This document shows, piece after piece, positions 1 through 6,810 of a DNA stretch of 24,685 nt. Under the pieces are notes generated by a model. The model searched no databases and was not told the DNA's origin. It was given only the letters and a program-made list of their open reading frames with translations. The translations under genes were made by a program, and so were the position numbers. Source of the DNA: an uncultured Lachnospiraceae bacterium (GTDB taxonomy: Bacteria > Bacillota > Clostridia > Lachnospirales > Lachnospiraceae). The stretch is taken from positions 1 to 24,685 of the forward strand of contig CAJTVL010000060.1 in assembly GCA_910579425.1 (NCBI GenBank), written 5' to 3'. The stretch's first letter is position 1. Every line of letters begins with the position of its first letter.

Positions 1-1
1 A

Positions 2-877
2 GGCCGCAACCAGTCCACCATGGAATATCTGGATGTGAAGGATGTACTCTATCGGGGGAGCCTTCCGGTGGAAAAAGGGTTTTTCTGTGAGGAAAGGGAT
101 AATGACTATGAGATTGAGTTTTGCAATGTGAGCTTTCGTTATCCTTCTTCCAGGCAGTACGCCCTTAAGGATTTTTCCTTCAAGTTCCGCACCGGGGAGA
201 GGCTGGCGGTGGTGGGCAGAAACGGCAGCGGCAAGACTACCTTTATCAAGCTCCTCTGCCGTCTCTACGACCCCACGGAAGGGGAAATCCTGTTAAACGG
301 CATTAATATCAAAAAGTATGACTATGAAGAATACAAGGCCATTTTTTCCGTGGTATTCCAGGATTTTAAGCTGTTTTCCTTTTCCCTGGGGGAGAATGTG
401 GGAGCCTGTGTTTCCTATGATGAAGAAAAGGCGGTTTCCTGTCTGGAAAAGGCCGGCTTGGGGCAGCGGCTTAAGGAGCTTGAAAAGGGCGTGGGTACCT
501 ATCTTTACAAAAATTTCGACGAGGACGGGATAGAGATTTCGGGAGGGGAAGCCCAGAAAATGGCCCTGGCCAGGGCTCTTTATAAGGACGCGCCTTTTAT
601 GATCCTGGATGAGCCCACTGCCGCCCTGGATCCCGTGGCGGAGTATGAGATTTACAGCAGGTTCAATGAGATCGTGGGGGGAAAGACTGCCGTGTACATC
701 AGCCACAGGCTTTCCTCCTGCCGGTTCTGCGACGATATTGCGGTGTTTGACGAGGGGCGTCTGGTGCAGAGAGGCAGCCACGAGGAGCTGGTGGCGGATC
801 GGGACGGAAAGTATTATGAGCTGTGGCAGGCACAGGCGCAGTATTATGAAGGGGAACAGTCTACGACTCGCTTTTAG
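2..877 (+). CDS. ABC transporter ATP-binding protein, exporter type (5' truncated by window)
   Basis: This is the C-terminal nucleotide-binding domain of an ABC exporter half-transporter, which would hydrolyse ATP at the membrane to drive export; the substrate cannot be told. Counting from the ATG at 20, Walker A (GRNGSGKT) is at residues 66-73. A Q-loop (VVFQD), the signature ISGGEAQ, Walker B with catalytic Glu (MILDEPTAALDP) and an H-loop (YISHRL) follow in order. The frame is open from base 2 through the ATG at 20, so the true start and the expected membrane domain lie to the left of the window. Its last 17 bases overlap the convergent end of the next gene. The tail (EGEQSTTRF) may therefore have been altered when the neighbouring cassette arrived; that is an inference. 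The family assignment is secure. Confidence 0.93.
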   Translation, partial: GRNQSTMEYLDVKDVLYRGSLPVEKGFFCEERDNDYEIEFCNVSFRYPSSRQYALKDFSFKFRTGERLAVVGRNGSGKTTFIKLLCRLYDPTEGEILLNGINIKKYDYEEYKAIFSVVFQDFKLFSFSLGENVGACVSYDEEKAVSCLEKAGLGQRLKELEKGVGTYLYKNFDEDGIEISGGEAQKMALARALYKDAPFMILDEPTAALDPVAEYEIYSRFNEIVGGKTAVYISHRLSSCRFCDDIAVFDEGRLVQRGSHEELVADRDGKYYELWQAQAQYYEGEQSTTRF

Positions 878-1580
878 ACCTGTCATTTGTGATTTGGGAG
901 TGGTTCATAATAAAATCATGAAATGCTTTAAATGATTTTAAATGTGGCGTCATTTCTATTCTCTCGACCATTCCTTTAAAATATTCTTTTGTTGCAATAT
1001 TTTGAGGTTTGTTTTTAGAATATCTGATTTTTTTATATCTTAATAATTCATGAAGATAATGAAAATGATATTTTGCGATTGTATCATCACTTTCTTCTGG
1101 CGGTATCATGTTTTCGGGATCATTTTTATCAATATTATAGTGATTATAATATTGATAAAAATCAGATCCCGTTTCTACCTGTCCTGTAGGATATAATCCG
1201 CGGCATCCTAATAACCAGGTTTCAAAGCAGTGATTACATACCAATATTACGATATCAAAGTTTATTTGTCGGATAGAATAATGGTTATTGATCTGCTCAA
1301 TTACGTTTTGCTTTCTGTCCTCAACCTCTAATTCTTCGGCATCTAAGACTATTACCAGTTGATCAATTTTGCCCGGGTTTAATAAAATAGTGTCTATTGT
1401 ATCAAACAGAGCTTTAGTAACCAATTGGGTAACACCTTGTCCACTCTGTAAAACATAATTATTTTCCTGTACTTCCTGAATATCTGGGACACGCTTTATT
1501 CCAAAGTTCATATATTCAAGCCATAAGGGCAGTACTTTTAGAAATGATTTTTCATCTTCCAGTAAAAAGTAATAATTCAT
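861..1580 (-). CDS. RloB/TOPRIM-like protein, partner of AAA ATPase (candidate defence effector)
   Basis: A 239-residue protein that I read as an RloB/DUF4276-like member of the TOPRIM-fold group. Visible clues are an early acidic motif (LLEDE, residues 6-10), a hydrophobic strand ending in Asp (LVIVLDAEE, D80), and the motif CFETWLLG at 118-125, which resembles the CFElWLL motif of RloB proteins. In this group the acidic residues usually bind metal for nucleic acid cleavage. Its ATG overlaps the stop of the upstream ATPase gene by one base (TAATG), so the two are probably translated together. This pairing matches the layout of AbiL-like and PARIS-like abortive infection systems, but I cannot say which. 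The gene is AT-rich compared with both flanks, which suggests recent acquisition. It lacks the Cys/His pattern of HNH partners. Confidence 0.6.
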   Translation of the reverse strand: MNYYFLLEDEKSFLKVLPLWLEYMNFGIKRVPDIQEVQENNYVLQSGQGVTQLVTKALFDTIDTILLNPGKIDQLVIVLDAEELEVEDRKQNVIEQINNHYSIRQINFDIVILVCNHCFETWLLGCRGLYPTGQVETGSDFYQYYNHYNIDKNDPENMIPPEESDDTIAKYHFHYLHELLRYKKIRYSKNKPQNIATKEYFKGMVERIEMTPHLKSFKAFHDFIMNHSQITNDRSKSES

Positions 1581-2716
1581 TATATTTTTCCTTCAAACTC
1601 CCATCTGTTGATTAAGTTAAAATAGGCATCATGTTGGCTATTGCCGATTCCATAAGTTATACTTTCGCTGTTTTTAACGACGCAGCCATCTCTGTCAATA
1701 ATTCTCCACTTATCCTTATCAATAGCGTTAATGATTTTAGGATGATGGCTGGTTATAATAAATTGGAGATCATTTCGTTCTGTCAGCATCAATTCGGAAA
1801 GTAGGTCAATACAATTCACACCTAATCCATTTTCAAATTCATCGATTAGTACCAGAGAATCTTCGGACATTGTAAATAATTCAACAATATAATATATTGT
1901 TTTCAACATTCCATTAGAAATATCATGCTGTAGCAATTTTTTCCCATACACTTGAATAGATACCAAATACATTTCCATTGAACTGTCTTCTTCCACATCC
2001 ATATCTTCAATTTCTATAAATAATTCCTTTACAGCATCAAAAATTTTGATATATAACTCTGGATAGTATCTTTTTGCAATATATAGCTTTAATGCTACAG
2101 GAAGATGGCTAAACATTTTAAACTCTCTATTTTTTTCAATTTTGATCGTATCTGTTACTTTTGACTTTAAGCGGCTGAAACTCTCGCTTCTGATACCACC
2201 CCTTACTGCTAATTCGATTTCTATGGAATATAATTTACGTATGCCCATAATCAGAGGTTCAAAATTTTTATCTTCTGAATATTGCAGAATTAAGCTTTCG
2301 TCCTTCTTGGGCTGTGGAACTTTATCATAACCGATTACCCGGACTTTTCCTTTGTTTCTCTCAAAAAGAAGATTCCCATTACATGAAAGTTTTTCGAATG
2401 AAAATTCGTATTTATTTTCTTCGTTGATAATTAATCCATCTTCACTGATCCTTTGAATTTCATAAAACCATTCATAGCTGTTATTGCCAATTAAAATTCC
2501 AATTCCGACGCGATAAGGGCGGAGTATTATATCCTTATCGACTGCAAGGCCTAAGGAATATTCTACTGCGTGAAGAACCTGGGTTTTTCCGACACCGGAC
2601 AAACCAACTAGTAAAGTAATATCTTTATTAAAAGTTATTCTTTCAATTTTAAAATCTGTTTTTAAATTTTCAAATTCAATCCACTGTATTTTCACGTATT
2701 TGCTCCTTTCATTCAT
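1580..2716 (-). CDS. AAA/OLD-type ATPase (SMC-like), candidate antiphage sensor
   Basis: A 378-residue P-loop ATPase of the AAA_15/AAA_21 (OLD-like) type. Walker A is GLSGVGKT at residues 38-45. A signature-like stretch (HDISNGMLKT) precedes Walker B (LVLIDEFENG, D292-E293), and an IITSHHPKII segment gives the switch histidine. There is no C-terminal TOPRIM domain in the chain; that role is probably supplied by the coupled downstream gene. Two starts are credible. The ATG at 2716 has GGAGGG 8 bases upstream. A GTG at 2693-2695 has its own AAAGGAG and would give the more family-like start VKIQWIEFENL. In known two-gene systems of this layout the ATPase senses phage components and unleashes the nuclease; here that is inferred. 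AT-rich composition marks it as foreign to its neighbours. Confidence 0.8.
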   Translation of the reverse strand: MNERSKYVKIQWIEFENLKTDFKIERITFNKDITLLVGLSGVGKTQVLHAVEYSLGLAVDKDIILRPYRVGIGILIGNNSYEWFYEIQRISEDGLIINEENKYEFSFEKLSCNGNLLFERNKGKVRVIGYDKVPQPKKDESLILQYSEDKNFEPLIMGIRKLYSIEIELAVRGGIRSESFSRLKSKVTDTIKIEKNREFKMFSHLPVALKLYIAKRYYPELYIKIFDAVKELFIEIEDMDVEEDSSMEMYLVSIQVYGKKLLQHDISNGMLKTIYYIVELFTMSEDSLVLIDEFENGLGVNCIDLLSELMLTERNDLQFIITSHHPKIINAIDKDKWRIIDRDGCVVKNSESITYGIGNSQHDAYFNLINRWEFEGKI

Positions 2717-2787
2717 ATTTATATCCCTCCATTATGATCATATCCTGTTAAATCCACACAACCGTTGTCCAAGGCTTTCACAGTAAG

Positions 2788-3795
2788 TTATTCCTTCGTA
2801 GTCCCCCCGTATTCATACCGCACGGGCAAAAGGGTCAGTGGCGGGGCCTTTTGTCCGTTGCTGCGTGCGATCAGGATCTCTACACATTTTTCCGCTAGCT
2901 GCTCAATGGGCTGACAGATGGAGGAGATGAATAAGTCGCCCTTTGGATAGCGGAACTTGCGGATACCGTCAAAGCCGATGATCTGCACATCCTCCGGAAC
3001 CCGGTAGCCCTCTTTCTTGAGCAGGTTCATGAACAGATGGCCGTGATAGTCTGTATGGGAAAAGACCCCGTCAAAGGAGAGCGAGCCGTCGCTTCTTTTG
3101 TGGTCGGCAAGGAAATCTTTCATGAGGGCAAGGTTTTCCGGGCATTCCACCATGTTCAAATAATCCGGCTCAAGGCCGTGCTTTGAACAGGCATGGAGAT
3201 AACCCTCCAGCCTTTTGTCGGATTCTCCGGGAAAAACGGAGTGAAAGCGGATATATACGGGATGCTTACAGCCGAGCTCCAGCAGCTTTTCAATGGCAAG
3301 GCAGGCGCCCGCAAAGTTGTCCGATGCCACTCTTGGAATCACCTTGTTCTCAAAAAAGCGGTCGAAAACCACCAGCGGGAAGCCTTCAGAGATATACTTC
3401 CCAATATCGGAGTAGGTCAGGGCAATCACCCCGTCCACCTTATTGTTTACGGCCAGGCTTAAGTATTCGGCTTCCTTTTCGGGAATACCTCCGGCGCAGC
3501 ACAAAAGCACCTTCAGCCCTCTCCGGTAGAGAGAGGACTCAACGTAGTGGGCAAAGGTGGCAAAGAAGGGGTTGAGGATACCTGGGATAATCAGAGCTAC
3601 CAGATTGCTTTTTTGGGTTTTCAGGCCCCGGGCGTAGGTGTTTACTTCATAATTGAGTGAGGCGATGGCCTCGTCTACTTTCTGTTTGTTTTTTTCTGAT
3701 ACCGGAATACCGTTGATCACCTTGGAAACGGTTCCCAGGGCAACTCCGGCTTTCAGTGCCACATCTCTCATGGTGGGCGCTTTTTTTGTGCTCAT
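2788..3795 (-). CDS. LacI-family transcriptional regulator
   Basis: A 335-residue LacI/GalR-type regulator. The N-terminal helix-turn-helix (TMRDVALKAGVALGTVSKVING, about residues 8-29) and hinge (VNTYARGLKTQKSNLVALIIPGI) are typical, followed by a periplasmic-binding-protein-like sugar domain (NPFFATFAHYVE, then DGVIALTYSD, VVFDRF, and IIGFDGI near the C-terminus). It should bind an operator and release it on binding a sugar or sugar phosphate. It sits near two GH32 fructosidase genes whose promoter carries a perfect LacI-type palindrome, so sucrose/fructan control is the best guess, although two unrelated small genes lie between. The ATG has GGAGT upstream. Its own promoter (TTGCCC, 17 bp, TATATT) is followed by a 13-bp palindrome, suggesting autoregulation. 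Confidence 0.9.
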   Translation of the reverse strand: MSTKKAPTMRDVALKAGVALGTVSKVINGIPVSEKNKQKVDEAIASLNYEVNTYARGLKTQKSNLVALIIPGILNPFFATFAHYVESSLYRRGLKVLLCCAGGIPEKEAEYLSLAVNNKVDGVIALTYSDIGKYISEGFPLVVFDRFFENKVIPRVASDNFAGACLAIEKLLELGCKHPVYIRFHSVFPGESDKRLEGYLHACSKHGLEPDYLNMVECPENLALMKDFLADHKRSDGSLSFDGVFSHTDYHGHLFMNLLKKEGYRVPEDVQIIGFDGIRKFRYPKGDLFISSICQPIEQLAEKCVEILIARSNGQKAPPLTLLPVRYEYGGTTKE

Positions 3796-3831
3796 AATAT
3801 TACTCCATTTCGCAGAATATGACAGGGATTC

Positions 3832-3844
3832 ACCTGTGACAGGT
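3832..3844. promoter_or_regulatory. 13-bp perfect palindrome in the lacI-type gene leader (possible operator)
   Basis: The sequence ACCTGT-G-ACAGGT is a perfect inverted repeat. It lies just downstream of the predicted transcription start of the LacI-type gene, where a repressor would block transcription. A second partial copy (CCTGTCA on the minus strand) lies nearby. It lacks the central CG pair of most LacI operators, so binding by the LacI protein itself is uncertain. Confidence 0.35.
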
Positions 3845-3858
3845 ATTTTTCTACAATA

Positions 3859-3887
3859 AATATAGCATATTTGGGGAAATAGGGCAA
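3859..3887 (-). promoter_or_regulatory. Promoter of the LacI-type regulator gene
   Basis: On the minus strand, TTGCCC (3882-3887) is separated by 17 bp from TATATT (3859-3864). This is a good sigma-70/sigma-A type match, about 65 bp upstream of the start codon. Confidence 0.6.
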
Positions 3888-3905
3888 ATGGGGAGGGCTT
3901 CGGGA

Positions 3906-3934
3906 TTGTATGTCCGTTAAGAATAGATTATAAT
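3906..3934 (+). promoter_or_regulatory. Promoter of the ASCH-domain gene
   Basis: TTGTAT (3906-3911), a 17-bp spacer and a perfect TATAAT (3929-3934) lie 35 bp upstream of the chosen start codon. Confidence 0.65.
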
Positions 3935-3969
3935 TACACCAACTAATCAGAGTGAGGTGTATCAGGACA

Positions 3970-4419
3970 ATGAAACCAGAAGAGATGTGGGAGCGTTATT
4001 GTAAGGAAAATAATCTGAGCAGCGAGGTCTATGATGAGGCATGGGCTTTTGGCGGCGAGCCGGATAAGCTGGCTGAATTGGTAGTGCAAGGAGTCAAAAC
4101 AGCTACATCATCCCTATATATCCTATATGAACTTGAGCAGGAATCCCTTCCGAAAGAGGGCAGCTACAGTATAATACTGGATTCCCGTGGGGAAGCCAAA
4201 TGTATAATTAAAACCACAAGGGTATATGTAGTTCCTTATAATAAGGTCAGTGACACTCATGCATACAGGGAGGGCGAAGGAGACCGAAGTCTAACCTATT
4301 GGAGAGAGGTTCATAAGGAATTTTTTACCAATTGCTTAAGAAAAGCAGGATTATCGTTTAGTGAGACAATGAAGGTTGTCTGTGAGGAATTTGAAATTTG
4401 CTATTTTTATTATGCCTGA
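3970..4419 (+). CDS. ASCH domain-containing protein
   Basis: A protein of 149 residues of the ASCH (YTH/PUA-like, RNA-binding fold) family. The segments WAFGGEPDKLAELVVQGVKTATSSLY, the strand EGSYSIILDSRGEAKCIIKTTRVYVVPYNKV and the late DRSLTYWREVHKEFF are typical of short bacterial ASCH proteins. The fold is linked to RNA binding, and some members act on modified nucleosides; no specific substrate can be given here. I choose the ATG at 3970 (MKPEEMW). The GTG at 3952 would add six residues but has no useful ribosome binding site, whereas GAGGTG lies about 10 bases before the ATG. It has its own promoter and stands alone, convergent with the Nudix fragment. Confidence 0.75.
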   Translation: MKPEEMWERYCKENNLSSEVYDEAWAFGGEPDKLAELVVQGVKTATSSLYILYELEQESLPKEGSYSIILDSRGEAKCIIKTTRVYVVPYNKVSDTHAYREGEGDRSLTYWREVHKEFFTNCLRKAGLSFSETMKVVCEEFEICYFYYA

Positions 4420-4440
4420 AAAGACCTGATTTTATATTTG

Positions 4441-4770
4441 TTATGAACCTACGAGATTATCACTGACAAGCTCTATTTTTCCGTCTGGTCTGTTCTTAAA
4501 TGTACAAAAATGTTGTTTGCCATCAAATGCAAGCAAATCCTCAACTGCTTTTTTCATATAGGGGTCTGTTATTTTTTCTTTTGCTTCATTTGGAGCAAAC
4601 CAATCCACCTCTATACTTTCATCTGAAATAGTTTCCACTCCTGCCACATATTTACAAAGAAAAGTCAAATTGACCGTTGTTGGCAAAACCATTCCTTCAA
4701 GAGGGCCATATCCTGGCTTTGGTGACAATCTCTGATAAATACCAACAATTTTCTCTGCTTTTGCAATCAC
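4441..4770 (-). pseudogene. Nudix hydrolase, C-terminal fragment lacking the Nudix box
   Basis: The 109 codons from the GTG at 4770 encode only the part of a Nudix hydrolase that follows the catalytic box: AEKIVGIYQR, then NLTFLCKYVAG and the DESIEVDWFAPNEA segment that usually reads sDEs.ev.WF. The GX5EX7REUXEEXGU box is absent, and I find no trace of it upstream on the same strand before 5277; in frame there is a TAA four codons before the GTG. The best ribosome binding site (AGGAGG, 4788-4793) serves an ATG at 4780 in another frame that stops after 27 codons. It is most likely a truncated, non-catalytic remnant. A functional short protein is less likely. Confidence 0.6.
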
Positions 4771-4933
4771 ATTGATCCATTATCTTTCCTCCTGCTGATT
4801 CCGAGTTGTATTTTCTGCTGCACTGTAAATTCAGTCCATTCAATATGATTATATTGCATTATAATCCCAATTTGTCGTTCAATTTTTATTATACCAAAAC
4901 CTTTTATACCGAACAATGAAAACATAAAAATTG

Positions 4934-4947
4934 GCAAAGCGCTCTCA
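4934..4947 (+). promoter_or_regulatory. cre-like site (possible CcpA binding)
   Basis: GCAAAGCGCTCTCA matches 10 of the 12 specified positions of the catabolite-responsive consensus TGWAANCGNTNWCA; the mismatches are the first two bases. It lies about 150 bp upstream of the GH32 promoter, a fairly distant position for repression, so the call is tentative. Confidence 0.3.
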
Positions 4948-5089
4948 TTTAGAGGTTTCCGGCCAGGGTATAACCATTTACATCATCATATCAATCGCAT
5001 AGTCCCGTACTGCTTTCGCCCGGACCAGGCATTTGGGCAACCCTGCGAAAAAGTAACCAGGATAATACATAAAATGAAAATAATACACA

Positions 5090-5118
5090 TTGAAACGTTT
5101 CATATTTAGGTGTATTAT
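5090..5118 (+). promoter_or_regulatory. GH32 operon promoter with overlapping LacI-type operator
   Basis: TTGAAA (5090-5095), a 17-bp spacer and TATTAT (5113-5118) form a good promoter. The perfect 12-bp palindrome TGAAACGTTTCA (5091-5102), with the central CG typical of LacI-family operators, covers the -35 box. A bound repressor would exclude RNA polymerase. Confidence 0.65.
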
Positions 5119-5167
5119 TGAAACTATAGATAAACGGGTTTTCTTCGGAAGAATTTGAATTCCGTTA

Positions 5168-5197
5168 TTGACAATCAGCTAGAATGTAAGGGACAAT
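5168..5197 (+). promoter_or_regulatory. Possible second promoter of the GH32 operon
   Basis: A perfect TTGACA (5168-5173) is followed after 18 bp by GACAAT (5192-5197), a 4 of 6 match. It is closer to the gene and outside the palindrome, so it could give basal expression. Confidence 0.4.
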
Positions 5198-5277
5198 AAA
5201 AGAAAGAAATTTGCAGGAAAGGGACCAGACAGCAATCTTGCCGTTTCCTGAAAAATATAAGAAAGAAGGGAAAAAGA

Positions 5278-6786
5278 ATGAAGATGATCAGCGAAACTTT
5301 AAGGGAAGCCCGCAAGTATGAAGAGGCGTTCGGGAAAATGATTACCGAGCAGCAGCGGCCTGCCTTTCATCTCTCGGCACGGATCGGATGGATGAACGAT
5401 CCCAACGGATTTTGTTTTTATGACGGGAAGTATCATATGTTTTACCAGTATTATCCCTATGAGACCCAATGGGGCCCCATGCACTGGGGACATGCGGTGA
5501 GCACGGATCTTCTGCACTGGGAGTATCTCCCGGCGGCCTTGGCACCGGATGAGTTTTATGACAAGGACGGGTGTTTTTCGGGAAGCGCCATTACGCTGCC
5601 GGACGGAAGGCATCTTCTGATGTACACGGGCGTGGTGCAGGAGCGGCAGAAGAACGGCGGCGTCTGCGATGTCCAGACCCAATGTCTGGCGGTAGGGGAC
5701 GGGATTGATTACGAAAAATACGAGAAAAACCCGGTCATTGACGAGAGGGATTTGCCGGAGGGCAGCAGCCGTATTGATTTCCGGGATCCCAAGATCTGGC
5801 GGGAGGAGGATGGGAGTTATTCCTGCGTGATCGGCAACCGTCCGGCAGACGGCAGCGGCCAGATTTTGCTCTTTACCAGTCCTGACGGTTTTGAGTGGAA
5901 GTTCAAGAACGTATTGATCGCAAATAAGAACCGGTTCGGAAGGATGTGGGAGTGCCCGGATTTCTTCCCGCTGGATGGAAAATGGGTTCTCTTGACCAGC
6001 CCCCAGGATATGCTTCCCCAGGGTTTTGAGTACCATAACGGGGACGGCACCCTGTGTCTGATTGGCAGCCTGAATGAGCAGAAGGATACCTTTACGGATG
6101 AACATAGCCAGTCCATTGATTACGGCATTGACTTTTACGCCCCCCAGACAATTCTGACCCAGGACGGGCGGCGGGTCATGATCGGATGGATGCAGAACTG
6201 GGACACCTGTAATGTTAAGGGCTACAGTAATCCCTGGTTTGGCCAGATGAGTCTGCCCAGGGAATTGTCCATCAAAAACGGAAGGCTGTACCAGACCCCC
6301 GTCAGAGAGTTAGAGGAGCTTCGCCGCAACCGGGTTGCCTGCAAAAATGAGATATTCTCAGGATTGAAGCAGGTGGATGGGGTGAGCGGCAGGAGAGTGG
6401 ATATGGAAATTACGGTGCGCCCGGCGGTGGTGGAAAACGGAGTGCCGCGGGATATGTATCGGAAGTTTGCGGTGCGTTTTGCCCAGAATGACAAGTATCA
6501 GACCTCTCTCAGCTTCCACCCTTCGGATTCCATTATGAAGATCGACAGAAAGTTTTCCGGTTCCCGGAGAGCGATTATCCATCAGAGAAGGAGCGAGGTA
6601 AACAGCCAGAACGGAGAACTGAAAATAAGACTGATTCTGGACAGATACAGTGTGGAGGTGTTTATCAACGACGGTGAGCAGGTCATGAGCGCCGTTTTGT
6701 ACACGGATTTGGATGCGGACGGGATTTCCTTCCTTGCGGACGGCATGGTCAGCATGGATCTGGTGAAGTACGATCTGATTGGTTAA
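5278..6786 (+). CDS. GH32 beta-fructosidase, probable sucrose-6-phosphate hydrolase / invertase
   Basis: A 502-residue glycoside hydrolase family 32 enzyme that cleaves terminal beta-fructosyl bonds in sucrose, sucrose-6-phosphate or short fructans. The three family motifs are intact: WMNDPNG with nucleophile D41, FRDP with the transition-state stabiliser D170, and WECPD with acid/base E225. The C-terminal beta-sandwich ends with the usual RLILDRYSVEVFINDGE stretch. The length matches cytoplasmic SacA/ScrB proteins, and there is no signal peptide, so it acts inside the cell on imported sugar. The ATG at 5278 follows GAAGGGAA. It is the first gene of an operon with a second GH32 gene 24 bp downstream. 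No transporter or fructokinase is present in the window, so phosphorylated versus free sucrose cannot be decided. Confidence 0.9.
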   Translation: MKMISETLREARKYEEAFGKMITEQQRPAFHLSARIGWMNDPNGFCFYDGKYHMFYQYYPYETQWGPMHWGHAVSTDLLHWEYLPAALAPDEFYDKDGCFSGSAITLPDGRHLLMYTGVVQERQKNGGVCDVQTQCLAVGDGIDYEKYEKNPVIDERDLPEGSSRIDFRDPKIWREEDGSYSCVIGNRPADGSGQILLFTSPDGFEWKFKNVLIANKNRFGRMWECPDFFPLDGKWVLLTSPQDMLPQGFEYHNGDGTLCLIGSLNEQKDTFTDEHSQSIDYGIDFYAPQTILTQDGRRVMIGWMQNWDTCNVKGYSNPWFGQMSLPRELSIKNGRLYQTPVRELEELRRNRVACKNEIFSGLKQVDGVSGRRVDMEITVRPAVVENGVPRDMYRKFAVRFAQNDKYQTSLSFHPSDSIMKIDRKFSGSRRAIIHQRRSEVNSQNGELKIRLILDRYSVEVFINDGEQVMSAVLYTDLDADGISFLADGMVSMDLVKYDLIG

Positions 6787-6810
6787 GCACAAGAAAGGAT
6801 TGCGTTTCAT

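Larger units (their letters stand above)
4771..5277. other. Intergenic control region of the GH32 operon
   Basis: No gene is supported here. It holds a cre-like site (4934-4947), a promoter overlapped by a LacI-type palindrome (5090-5118), a second weaker promoter (5168-5197), a small UUCG-loop hairpin near 5139-5155, and the ribosome binding site of the first GH32 gene. The left part is AT-rich and probably includes decayed sequence from the Nudix gene. Confidence 0.6.

Noticed and set aside
3952..3969. GTG at 3952 as start of the ASCH gene
   Set aside because: No usable ribosome binding site precedes it, and the six extra residues do not resemble the family start; the ATG at 3970 is better placed.
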